From Panopea generosa (lineage: Eukaryota; Mollusca; Bivalvia; Adapedonta; Hiatellidae): 64,000 bases of DNA. A program made the translations under genes and the position numbers. The notes under the pieces are model-generated. The model worked only from the letters and a program-made list of their open reading frames with translations. It had not been told where the DNA came from and did no database searches. This document shows, in pieces, positions 44,676-58,100 of the stretch. Position 1 is the stretch's first letter. Every line of letters starts with the position of its first letter. The stretch is taken from assembly GCA_029582155.1 (NCBI GenBank), contig CM055908.1, forward strand, positions 21,871,103 through 21,935,102. Direction: 5' to 3'.

Positions 44676-45110
44676 TGATGGGTAGGTATATATCATTATG
44701 TCCAGAATGCAGGTTGACAGGTAGGTATATATCATTATGTCCAGAATGCAGGTTGACAGGTAGGTATATTTCATTATGTCCAGAATGCAGGTATATTTCA
44801 TTATGTCCAGAATGCAGACTGAAAGTTAGATATATTTCATTATGTCCAGCATGCAGACTGATGGGTAAGTATATTTTATTATGTCCAGCATGCAGACTGA
44901 CGGGTAGGTATATTTCATTATGTCCAGCATGCAGACTGATGGGTAAGTGTATTTTATTATGTCCAGCATGCAGACTGAAGGGTAGGTATATTTCATTATG
45001 TCCAGAATGCAGGTTGACAGGTTGGTATATTTCATTATGTCTTGAATGCGGGCTGACGGGTACTGCAGACTGACAGGTAGGTAAATTTCATTATGTCCAG
45101 AATGCAATTT
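44676..45110. repeat. Minisatellite, 39-bp unit, ~11 copies
   Basis: Unit GGTAGGTATATTTCATTATG, TCCAGAATGCAGGTTGACA, with shortened copies near 44790 and 45060. Two unit variants (AGAATGCAGGTTGACAG and AGCATGCAGACTGATGG) form separate blocks. Confidence 0.9.
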
Positions 45111-45114
45111 ATTT

Positions 45115-45797
45115 TAGTGTTGTTGTATTTTTTCTACATTATCAACAATTATTTAAAATTTGAAAGGAAACACGACCCCCACCAGCCACCAATGTCATCA
45201 TATCAAAGTAACTATTTTTACAAATAAAAGCGTGTTTTCAAGTGATTTTACAATGGCATTAGTTTATACAAATTTGATTGCGAAGAAAACAGAGCTTATA
45301 TGAACTGCTCTTCAGTGGCTTAGAGAAGCTGGGAGAGCACCAGTTATGATATTTAAAAAAGTGTCCCACTCCATTTTGCTTTAATATCGTGTATGTGTTG
45401 TCTGGAATTACATATGAGGGGTGATTCAGATTTTCATGGATGCCAGTTATATAATAAAAACTTAATTGAAGTTTTTGATCACCCCTTGTACAAAAGGAAT
45501 TAAAATAATTTTCAATTTTCAATCACTGGAAAACAACTCATTGAAGAATTTATTATGTTAATATAACATTACATATTTGAAAAGAGCTAAAAAAAATCAA
45601 AGATAACTTGTACATAGATAAAAACAGTTTGTCTCTTCTCCCAACATTACTAATATTGAAACATTATAGAGTAAAGCACTATTATTACACTTGTGACAGT
45701 TGCTTAATATTTCATTATAAAATATTAAATATTAATTCATGATATAATCACTATTCTTTTTTCAATTATAGAATGCGAGACAATTTTTGCTTTTTCT
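45115..45797. other. Intergenic, convergent 3' ends
   Basis: No gene seen. A 9-bp inverted pair AGGGGTGAT/ATCACCCCT (about 45417 and 45479) could be a small MITE remnant, but this is weak. Confidence 0.35.
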
Positions 45798-45803
45798 TTT
45801 ATT
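45798..45803 (-). promoter_or_regulatory. Poly(A) signal of the VWD/EGF membrane protein gene
   Basis: AATAAA on the minus strand, 32 nt after the stop codon at 45835. The 3' UTR would be very short. Confidence 0.4.
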
Positions 45804-45834
45804 AGTAGTTCTATTTCTCAATTGCCATTTCTTC

Positions 45835-46147
45835 CTAGTGGTGTCGACTTCTGCGATTATCGTCACGGCGATTGCGACTTTCCCGACTGTCACTGTTTCT
45901 GTCGTTGTGGTGTCTGTCCTCATGTCGGGTTGGGTCTGGATGTCTTGTGCTATGGCGTTTTGGGATGCTGTCAACAAACATTTCCTGAGGAGCTTCTAAA
46001 ATTGTAGATGGTCCATAACCATAGTAACCATAGTTAGGGAATGCTGGATAAGTCTGTTCACCAAAAGTGTCACCTTCCTCGCTAGTACCAGATGACCTCG
46101 ATCCTCGTGTCAAATTCTTTGTGTCGGACTTCCTGCTCTGTTGTCTC
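45835..46147 (-). CDS. Terminal exon: cytoplasmic tail rich in Arg, Asp, Ser, His
   Basis: Acceptor TTTTTGTAATTTAG. After RQQSRKSDTKNLTRGSRSSG comes YPAFPNYGYYGYGPSTILE, then a low-complexity end (HEDRHHNDRNSDSRESRNRR, DDNRRSRHH) and TAG at 45835-45837. The end looks like an RD/RS repeat, unusual for the inner tail of a surface protein. Confidence 0.8.
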
Positions 46148-49100
46148 CTAAATTACAAAAAAATTATAATGATAACCATTTTGCAACTTTTATCACAATG
46201 GTAACATATTTGTAAGACAAAAAAAAGAAACTTAACTGTCATACTGTGAGAGTATGTGAAAAACAAATGTAATTTCAGGTGTTACACTAGCATATGGGTC
46301 ATTTCAGATATTACACTAGCATATGGGTCATTTCAGTCATTACACTAGCATATGGGTCATTTCAGATGTTACACTAGCATATGGGTCATTTCAGGTGTTA
46401 CACTAGCATATGGGTCATTTCAGATATTACACTAGCATATGGGTCATTTCAGACATTACACTAGCATATGGGTCATTTCAGACATTACACTAGCAATGGG
46501 TCATTTCAGATGTTACACTAGCATATGGGTCATTTCAGGTGTTACACTAGCATATGGGTCATTTCAGATATTACACTAGCATATGGGTCATTTCAGACAT
46601 TACACTAGCATATGGGTCATTTCAGATATTACACTAGCATATGGGTCATTTCAGGTGTTACACTAGCATATGGGTCATTTCAGGTGTTACACTAGCATAT
46701 GGGTCATTTCAGATATTACACTAGCATATGGGTCATTTCAGACATTACACTAGCATATGGGTCATTTCAGACATTACACTAGCATATGGGTCATTTCAGA
46801 CATTACACTAGCATATGGGTCATTTCAGGTGTTACACTAGCATATGGGTCATTTCAGATATTACACTAGCATATGGGTCATTTCAGATGTTACACTAGCA
46901 TATGGGTCATTTCAGATGTAACACTAGCATATGGGTCATTTCAGATGTTACACTAGCATATGGGTCGTTTCAAATATTACACTAGCATATGGGTAATTTC
47001 AGACGTTACACTAGCATATGGGTCATTTCAGATGTTACACTAGCATATGGGTCATTTCAGACGTTACACTAGCATATGGGTCATTTCAGATGTTAAACTA
47101 GCATATGGGTCATTTCAGATGTTACACTAGCATATGGGTCATTTCAGGTGTTACACTAGCACATGGGTCATTTCAGATATTACACTAGCATATGGGTCAT
47201 TTCAGACATTACACTAGCATATGGGTCATTTCAGACATTATGCTAGCATATAAAGTCATTTCAGACATAACACTAGCATATGGGTCATTTCAGATATTAC
47301 ACTAGCATATGGGTCATTTCAGATATTACACTAGCATATGGGTCATTTCAGATATTACACTAGCATATGGGTCATTTCAGATGTTACACTAGCATATGGG
47401 TCATTTCAGATATTACACTAGCATATGGGTCATTTCAGATATTACACTAGCATTATATGCACTATTATACTGGTTCACCTGTCATTCAGATAATATACAT
47501 GCATGACATTTATTTACATGTTATACTTGCAGAGCAGTTGATCTGACAATTGTATGATTGTCATGGTGGTACTTTTTAAATTTGTCGTTTTACTGCACTA
47601 GGTTGTAGTAGTAAAACAAATTTTTAAAGTAGGAAGATATTTTATTTATAAATTGTATAAAACACTGATGTACTTGACATCTATCCGACAGAATGTTTTA
47701 TTGCTTAATATGGTATACTGATGGTGGTATGGCGGGTTAACCTCTTTAAAATGACATAATTCACTGTTCAGTTATGCCAAAACATAACATTAACATTTAC
47801 AAAACGTATATAAGAGCAGGTTTAACACTAGCTGTAACCTGTATGTAAACAGCTGTAACATGTATGATGGACAGCTGTAACAAGGTTTGTTTGGAGTAAG
47901 ATGACACAGTACCAAAAATATCACAACTTCACTAACCATGAATCAGTTTGTAATTGGATTTGAACATTCCAGTTATAAAGTTTACTGAAATGAGAATTTT
48001 GGTCATTTCCCATGTACATGTATATACACTATCACTTTTTGTAAGGTTTACAGACAAAGAATTCCTTTGTTATATTAAAGTACTATCCTTAACTAAAAGG
48101 AAAATGTCCACAAAATAGGGACCAATGGGAACATTTTTATCACTTTGTGGCCAACTAAAGTTGCTGACTACCAGTTTCAGAATATAGCTTCCTTTACAAA
48201 ATGGTCTAAATACTTGAAAACATTAAAACAATTTTTTATTGACAAGAACATAACAAATAAACATTTAGTTAATTTCCCAGTTTGACATTTTCATTCAACT
48301 AGAAAAAGGCCGACTAACAAAATATATGCCCTGAAGGTCCCTTTTCTTTCTTCAGCCAATCAGAAGTCGCTTGTCAATAGTGGCACCTAACCTGAAAAGA
48401 TCTTGTAAATGTAAGCTTCTGTGGCAATAAGTGCCATCTATAACTTACCTAAACTTGTAGACCAGCACGGAGACCACAACTATGATGATAATCAGGACCA
48501 GACCAGCCATCCCTGCTGCCAGACCAATCACAGTCGTGTCGTTCATCTCTCTGCCCTTACTGTTTTGTGGTAGCGCCTGTGTTGTCGTCGTTAGCGGTGG
48601 ACAGGTTTCCGCTGCAATTACAAACATAGGTCATAATAACTAGTTCAGACAAAGGTATTTTTTGTATAATGGCAACAAAATTTATTATGATATGATTTGA
48701 ATGAGGTTATAACTAGCAATTGTGTATTGGCTGACAAAAAAACAGCTGACATAGTGCAAATTTCTACAATAATAACTCAATACTTACAGGGTCTGTAAAT
48801 AAATTCTCCTGTCAATGGATTACACACATAGCAAGGGTTTGCAGCACTCTCATCAAGTGAGGCGTAACAGACATTGTCTACCAAGCAACTTCCTTCCTGG
48901 AAAACCAAATCATAGGTTAATAAAAACAAACAATTCAATACAGAAGTAACATTAATAAACAAACAATTAATACAGAAGTAATGATAATAAACATATAATT
49001 AAATACAGAAGTGACAATAATAAATAAACAATTAAATACAGAAGTAATGATAATAAACAACCAAATACAGAAGTAATGATAATAAACATACAATTGAATA

Positions 49101-52100
49101 CAAAAGTAATGATAATATACATACAATTAAATACAGAAGTAATGATAATTAACATTGATAATTAACATACAATTAAATACAGAAGAAGTGATAATAAACA
49201 AACAATTAAATACAGAAGTAATGATAATAAACAAACAATTAAATACAGAAGAATGATAATAAACATACAATTAAATACAGAAGAAGCGATAATAAACAAA
49301 CAATTTAATAGAGAAGTAATGATAATAAACATACAATTAAATACAGAAGTAATGATAATAAACATACAATTAAATACAGAAGAATGATAATAAACATACA
49401 ATTGAATACAAAAGTAATGATAATAAACATATTATTAAATACAGAAGTAATGATAATAAACATACAATTAAATACAGAAGAAGTGATAATAAACAAACAA
49501 TTAAATACAGAAGTAATGATAATAAACAAACAATTAAATACAGAAGAATGATAATAAACATACCATTAAATACAGAAGAATCGATAATAAACAAACAATT
49601 AAATACAGAAGTAATGATAATAAACAAACAATTAAATACAGAAGTAATGATAATAAACATACAATTAAATACAGAAGAATGATAATAAACATACAATTGA
49701 ATACAAAAGTAATGATAATAAACATATTATTAAATACAGAAGTAATGATAATAAACATACAATTAAATACAGAAGAATGATAATAAACATACAATTAAAT
49801 ACAGAAGTAATGGTAATAAACATACAATTAAATACAGAAGTAATGATAATAAACATACAATTGAATACAGAAGTAATGATAATAAAGATACAATTAAATA
49901 CAGAAGTAATGATAATAAACATACAATTAAATACAGAAGTAATGATAGTAAACATACAATTGAATACAGAAGTAATGATAGTAAACATACAATTAAATAC
50001 AGAAGTAATGATAATAAACATACAATTGAATACAGAAGTAATGATAATAAACATACAATTGAATACAGAAGTAATGATAATAAACATATTATTAAATACA
50101 GAAATAATGATAATAAACATACAATTGAATACAGAAGTAATGATAATATACATACAATTAAAAACAGAAGTTACAATAATAAACAAACAATTAAATACAG
50201 AAGTTATGATAATAAACAAACAATTAAATACAGAAGTAATGATAGTAAACATACAATTGAATACAGAAGTAATGATAATAAACATATTATTAAATACAGA
50301 AATAATGATAATAAACATACAATTGAATACAGAAATAATGATAATATACATACAATTAAATACAGAAGTAGCGATAATAAACAAACAATTAAATACGGAA
50401 GTAATGATAATAAATAATAAAGGAACAATTAAATATGGAAGTAATGATAATAAACATACAATTAAATATGGAAGGTATGATAATAAACAAACAATTAAAT
50501 ACAGAAGTAATGATAATAAACAAACAATTAAATATGGAAGTAATGATAATAAACAAACAATTAAATACGGAAGTAATGATAATAAACATACAATTAAACA
50601 TGGAAGTAACGATAATAAAAAAACAATTAAACACAGAAGTAATGATTATAAACAAACAATTTAACACAGAAGTAACGATAATAAACAAACAATTAAATAC
50701 GAAAGTAACGATAATAAGCATTTAAACTAAGAGAAAATTGACCATAGTACTAGTTTTAAGTTGAAATTGAACAATACAGTTTAAGTCAAACCTGTTTTAA
50801 GCAGCCAGTCAAGAGAAGGAGTTAAAGTGGCCTCTGAAGAAAGGTTGTTGTTAAATACAGGTTAATTTACTCTGAAAGCATAGAACTGGGAAAAAGAAAA
50901 AAGACAGGTGGCTGCTTAATAGAGGTGCCGGCTTACACAGGTTTGACTGTATTTGCAAAGACCTTATTTAAGCTTTTTGTGTAAATATGAAGAGAAGACA
51001 TTATTTAAGTTTAAATTATATTTTCAACTCATCATTATAATTGTATGCAGGTATATAGACTATGGGGTACATACACTGTAATTTAGTATATCAATGACAA
51101 TTTTATATTTTATAGTTTGTACTGGAACATGTCTGTATTACCTTTCTCTTACACGTTCCATCATCCAATGTTTTAAGTTGACAAGTCCAGCAGATGGGGT
51201 TGTTGATGATGAGTAGATGCTGTGGACTCTGACTGGTCAACTGCCCATTGTTACTCACCGACACCAATACAGAGTGCAAAGGCAGGGTACCATTTTGTGA
51301 CACATCACAATTAATCTGATTAAATGTTTCTACTTCCGCTGCAACCGATGTCACATTGCCGGATTTAATGACTCCATTCTGAGTAATCTGCAAGAACATT
51401 TGTCAATTGTCAAAATAATTGATCAGACATTTACTAATTACAACAGATAGAAAAAATGTCAAGGTAAAAAAACATTGTATGCCCACCTTATACATCATGT
51501 CAAGGTCCAAGGTAAAAACATGGATATGAAAGTTTCAAGAAGTTTGGCCCCAAGATCATAAAAACAAAAATTAAAGCACAAACACTTGATTTAGCCAACA
51601 CTAATGTTAAATTGAGGTAGAAATTTTACAGGCATTTACAGTTATTTTGATACTGATACCAATCTTTCTTCGACACATACCTCCACGTTTTCAAAGTGAC
51701 AAAAAGCGCCATCTACAAAGTCATCCCCAAATACAGTGACTTCCAGACATGTGCCTGATATGGTTGATGTGCACAGATTGTCCTCTAGCTCTGACAAGGT
51801 TGGAGGATCATTGATGTTGAGTGAGCAGTCGTCAGAGGTGTAGTTGGTGTTGCAGATGCAGGTACCTACACGAAAACAAGATCAAAATAACATGTGGTCA
51901 TATTTATGTTGAATGGTTGTTCAGTTGAAGATTGTTTGTATTACAAATGCTGTCATCTATAGGCTATGAATTTAGCACAGTGATCAAGAACTTTTTAACG
52001 ACAGTAGCTATTACTGTAGTAACTATTAATACATACATGCATGTATCTATATAAATAAATCACATCTTTACGTCTAGTTATGTTGTTATGTGTACATACA

Positions 52101-55100
52101 TGCATGTATCTATATAAATAAATCACATCTTTACGTCTAGTTATGTTATGTGTACATGCATGTATCTATATAAATAAATCACATCTTTACGTCTTGTTAT
52201 GTTGTTATGTGTACATACATGCATGTATCTATATAAATTAATCACATCTTTACATCTTGTTATGTTGTTATGTGTACATACATGTATGTATCTATGTAAA
52301 TAAATCACATCTTTTTGTCTTGTTATGTGTACATACATGCATGTATCTATATAAATAAATCACATCTTTACGTCTTGTTATGTTGTTATGTGTACATACA
52401 TGCATGTATCTATATAAATAAATCACATCTTCACGTCTTGTTATGTGTACATACATGTATGTATCTATATAAATAAATCACATCTTTACGTCTTGTTATG
52501 TTGTTATGTGTAGATACATGTATGTATCTATATAAATAAATCACATCTTTATGTCTTGTTATGTTGTTATGTGTACATACATGTATGTATCTATATAAAT
52601 AAATCACATCTTCATGTCTTGTTATGTTGTTATGTGTACATACATGCATGTATCTATATAAATAAATCACATCTTCATGTCTTGTTATGTGTACATACAT
52701 GCATGTATCTATATAAATAAATCACAACCTTACGTCTTGTTATGTGTAGATACATGTATGTATCTATATAAATAAATCACATCTTTATGTCTTGTTATGT
52801 TGTTATGTGTACATACATGTATGTATCTATATAAATAAATCACATCTTCATGTCTTGTTATGTTGTTATGTGTACATACATGTATGTATCTATATAAATA
52901 AATCACATCTTCATGTCTTGTTATGTTGTTATGTGTACATATATGCATGTATCTATATAAATAAATCACATCTTCATGTCTTGTTATGTGTACATACATG
53001 CATGTATCTATATAAATAAATCACATCTTTACGTCTTGTTATGTGTAGATACATGTATGTATCTATATAAATAAATCACATCTTTATGTCTTGTTATGTT
53101 GTTATGTGTACATACATGCATGTATCTGTATATATAAATCACATCTGTATGTCTTGTTATGTGTACATACATGCATGTATCTGTATATATAAATAACATC
53201 TTCATGTCTTGTTATGTGAACATACATGCATGTATCTGTATATATAAATCACATCTGTATGTCTTGTTATGTGTACATACATGCATGTATCTGTATATAT
53301 AAATCACATCTGTATGTCTTGTTATGTGTACATACATGCATGTATCTGTATATATAAATAACATCTGTATGTCTTGTTATGTAAACATACATGCATGTAT
53401 CTGTATATATAAATAACATCTTTATGTCTTGTTATGTGTACATACATGCATGTATCTGTATATATAAATAACATCTGTATGTCTTGTTATGTGAACATAC
53501 ATGCATGTATCTGTATATATAAATAACATCTGTATGTCTTGTTATGTGAACATACATGCATGTATCTGTATATATAAATAACATCTGTATGTCTTGTTAT
53601 GTGAACATATATGCATGTATCTGTATATATAAATAACATCTGTATGTCTTGTTATGTTAACATATACAGACCCTAAACCGCTCAAGTACCCCAATTGCAC
53701 GCAAACGGAGTGCACTCAGAGCGTAAGCGGAGCGCGAGCGTAGCGCAGACGGAGCGCGAACGGAGCGCAGATTGAGCGCTGACGGAGCGGACAAGGACGG
53801 TAAGCAAACGCTGGATTTTGAATAATAAACGCACTCCTGAACGCATGAAATAGATCGAGTGCACTCAGACACGCTGAATGCACTCAGATACGCTGAGTGC
53901 ACTCAGAAGCGCTGTATACGCTAGACACAGTAAGATAACCGATAACAGAACTATTCGTGCGCTACTGAGTGCACTCGTTCATTCGGATATACTCTTTTTT
54001 TATTATTTGATCGTGAAGTCGATACTTAAAATCGAGATAAAAAATAAATTTTCTTTCACATAAATATAAACCATGTAGTTAATATAAATGTTTTACTGTA
54101 AAACGCATGATAAAACTTATTTTGGTCAACAGTTTATCAATTAAAACATAAATATCTATATTTAGCTGATCAATACAATAATGTTTAAAATACCTATTAT
54201 ACAATAGACGACACATCAATGGTTATCTACGGTTTCAAGGCTAATTTATTTGCATGTTTAAGCATGATTTGGTTTGCGCAACAAAAATATAAATAATTAT
54301 ATATTGTGTAAATAACAATTCGAAAAGATGTAATTTGCCGTGTTATTTCGATATAAATTAGCTATAGAACATACAAAACATGTACTTTATTTCGATTTAA
54401 GCGTATACTGCTCCAAATACAAAAATATCAAAGCATGCGTTTATCAAACAAAACATAGATATGCGTAAAATTATATGATTATGATTCTATTTGTTTGGGT
54501 ATTTCGGCAAAATAAAAATTACCAATTTTCAATTTAATTTGGACTTAAGTTTTATATTTTCCCCAAACATAGTTACACTGAGTTTGTGCTTAGTTGTAAA
54601 CAAATCTACGTAAACTGTTATATTGCAATTAAAGTGGAAACATTATACTCGTGCACATCTCATTAAAATAATAATAATAAATTAATTGTATTCTAAAATA
54701 TAAAGTGGGTCAGTAGTACAGCGGATAGGGTGCTGCTTCAGACGGCAGAGGTCGCGAGTTTGACCCAGGCTTTACCCGACCTCTCGAAACACAATTCAGT
54801 ACCAGATCTAATAAGGGAATGCACTGTAGAACGATATGCATTAGCTCCGAGCTTACTTGATAAAAACTAGCAAACGTAAATTTCTAGGTGACCTTTTTGA
54901 GGTTGTGATTTTATATTGACTAAAGAACAGCTTTTGATCATGAGGAAGGTTTAAATAAACAAAAAAGAACATGTATTCACTGCCTATAAAATAGTAAATA
55001 TATTGTTTTCCCGCTTTCCTACAAAATCGATACGCCTGATCACGTGCACGTAAGCACGTTACAATTAAGCCACTATAAAAGTTGTGAAAGGGGCAACAAG

Positions 55101-58100
55101 TAAGAAATGACAACAATGATTATAATAATAATAATAATAATAATAATAAAGAAGAAAAAATACTCAGATAATAATAATATGATAATATAATAATATAATA
55201 ATAAAGTAATATAGTTATAATAACAATAATATTAGTAATAATAGTAATAAATAACAATATAATAAAATATATAATAGATATTAATAATAATGATGATAAT
55301 AATAAAATTATAAAAAATCTGCATATTTTAGTATTGATTTTGACTATATATTTCTTATCCAATCACATGCCGCGGGTTAAATAAAGATTCATTCATCTGG
55401 CACAAATTATAATCAAAATGAAAATTACACACCGGCAGGGTTCTTTGTGACCAATGGACCGATAAATCACCAATTAACTATTTATTGACAAACATGTGGT
55501 TCTCACCATGGGTATCTGTTTTTATGATTGCCATGCAACTCTGCCTTCATTATAGTAACTAAATTGTTATATTAATTGTGAACGACTGACCAGATGCACA
55601 TACGCACGTATACAATATAAAAGCTGTAAACAAAACAATAAGTCAATATGTATATTATAATAATAGCTCCAATGATAATAATATTTCAAAAAAAATAAAA
55701 CAAATAATGAAAGTAAAAAATAATACAAATAAAATACTACATTTTTACAAGGAATTATTTAGAGACATGTCTTTAATTTTTATTAGTTTTAAAATTGTAC
55801 GATTGTTTTATTTTGTAAATTAACACTTCTGATCTGTTTTTTATACGAAATCGCTATGGCAGCTGTGTTAAAATGACAGCCCTGAATACACATCCCTTTA
55901 TACGTGTATGTCACACTTTCTACCATTCACTCAGAACTGGCGTGGGGTTTTCGGTTCGTTAATTTAATGATACTAACATCATGATATTTACATACTAAAG
56001 CGTTCTGAAACTTCGAATAACCAATATCTTAAATGATTTTTTTATTTGTGGTTAATTTGCTGGCAGTTTTTCTTTCTTATCTTTTCTTTTCAATCACATA
56101 ATGTTGGCTCAATTAAAATTCGTCCATCTGGCACGAATTACAATCAAAATGAAATCATACATATCTTCCGTGGTCAATAGACCGATAAGTCACCACTTTA
56201 GCATATAACATATGACACGGCTCTCACTGGCATGTGACATAACGTAATTAACACCACGGGTGTGTTGCTGCGTGTCATATAATTAGTGGTATAGCACAGT
56301 GGGTGTAGTTTCAAACAAGTTTAATATAGTTTGTCATTTTAAATAATATATTAACATAAAGCATACTATCAGTAAAAGAATAATTTGAAAATCCACTGAA
56401 AAAAGTTTATTGCAAGTATATTTATATACATAATGATAACGAAAATAATTATAAAAACTTAAAATATCAGAATATCTTTTTTTAAGTTTAGTGAAGCCAC
56501 ATTTGGACCCAAATCGAAAAAAAACACTGCAAGATTATTATTTTTCAAAAATCATTGATTATAATGTCGAATTGCATCACACAGATTATAATAAATTTTT
56601 CATCACCCATGCAGTGCATATTATTGATTATAAAGCTTATTTTAGTTTGAAAACTAACAAAACCAGTGATATATCCACATGTTTTTAAGTCACTGCTTAC
56701 ACTGAGCAGATTTATGGATTATCATAAGGCCAACGAGGTATCAACAGTATGGAATTATTAATTAAATCTAATTATAAATAACAATTTATTTAGTTTATGT
56801 TGATGATGTATATGTAAATTCTGTGAACAAACTTTATTGCTTTCCTGTAACAAACGGCTTACGGTATATCAAAGAAGATACTGACGCAAACAAATGTCGG
56901 TCTGGATAATAGAAGCCGGTATAACGTGCGATATTCTTTGATCACCCAGACCACTGATCACATATCAAAACATAGACCCTTCCGTTAAACATGCCTACTA
57001 TCGATACTTGTTCAACCTTTCGCCCGGCGGGTGACATAATCTGTAGACAAACAATCGGATTATGAATTAATTTACCTTGACTAAATCCCATGGATACATT
57101 TAATTGCTCCATTGGAACAGATTAAATTAAAAAGTCAATATAGAATCAGTTTAAATAGTTGAGATGTTGCGATTGGTTATGGGCCGGAAACCGAACTGAG
57201 CGAACTGAACGTTGAGTGAACGCTGAACGAAGCGAACGCTAGGAGGAGTATTAAATACAGCACTCAGCTATACAGCGCTCGTGAGCGAATACTTGCGTTT
57301 GTGAGTGCATTAAATTAACCGCGTTTAATCGAGTGCACGCAAACGGAGCGCGAACGGAGCGCGAACTAAGCGCGAACGGAGCGCGAACGGAGTGCAAACT
57401 GAGCGCAAACGGAGTGCAATTATGGGGTACTTGAGCGGTTTAGGGTCTGTATGCATGTATCTGTATATATAAATAACATCTGTATGTCTTGTTATGTGAA
57501 CATATATGCATGTATTTGTATATATAAATAACATCTGTATGTCTTGTTATGTGAACATATATGCATGTATCTGTATAAACAAGAAAATATCAGTGGAACT
57601 GATGGATGCTCCCCAAGTGAGTGTTTGACTCTGTACCATATTCCCTTTGTGCTGATTGCTACTCGGTTGAAAAATACCAAACTGCATAGCAGGAACAATA
57701 TGTGGCTCTGCACTTGACAGAACTTATCGGCAAATCATTGAAATGGAACAAAATGACAATATATGCATATCCTAGCTAGTTTTACAAAATTAAAACCAAA
57801 GGTTGTAGCGAAATAGCGTCATGAAGACAATATGCACATCTCCACTTGGTAATCATACATCCTAGCAAGTTTCATAAAATTCCAACCAGAGGCTGTAGAG
57901 AAAAAGAGCAGAGAAGAGTTTGGTCACAGACAGAATAACAGGGCCACAACTCTGTGAAAAATCATGGAACTGGAACACAAACAAAGCAAATTTCATAAAA
58001 TTCCATTTTGAGGTTGTAGAGAAATAGCATTGACAATAATTTGGTTACAGACTGAATGAAAGGGCCATAACTCCATGAAAATCATCGAACTGGAACACAA

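Larger units (their letters stand above)
53667..57449. mobile_element. 3.8-kb TIR element with TA target duplication and subterminal 11-bp arrays
   Basis: Ends are inverted copies: CAGACCCTAAACCGCTCAAG and on through GTACCCC (26 bp identical, ~36 bp with a 2-bp gap). The site in the 55-bp array reads TA on both sides, and removing the element plus one TA rebuilds the unit, so the borders are exact. Inside each end lie GC-rich arrays of an ~11-bp unit (ACGGAGCGCGA) in direct, not inverted, orientation. The core is very AT-rich, with an internal duplication, a tRNA-like block and an (AAT)n tract. No transposase frame is seen. TA target and CAG termini suggest a Tc1/mariner/pogo-related non-autonomous element; this is inference. 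Confidence 0.88.

Noticed and set aside
44675-45110. 132-codon cysteine-rich frame (RYISLCPECRLTG repeats) that could look like a secreted cysteine-rich peptide
   Set aside because: 39-bp minisatellite; no signal peptide, no splice sites, and the minus strand is open as well.
45408-45490. Small MITE bounded by AGGGGTGAT inverted pair
   Set aside because: Only 9 bp match, no target duplication, no second copy in the window.
46277-47455. Regular short repeats that might suggest a CRISPR array
   Set aside because: Units are contiguous with no unique spacers, and the DNA is eukaryotic intron.
49665-50664. 239- and 295-codon frames over the 33-bp array
   Set aside because: Period divisible by three; hydrophobic or IINIQLN repeats on opposite strands of the same array.
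53657-53902. Serine/arginine/alanine-rich frames over the GC-rich block
   Set aside because: Produced by the 11-bp subterminal arrays of the 3.8-kb element; composition follows the repeat, not a protein.
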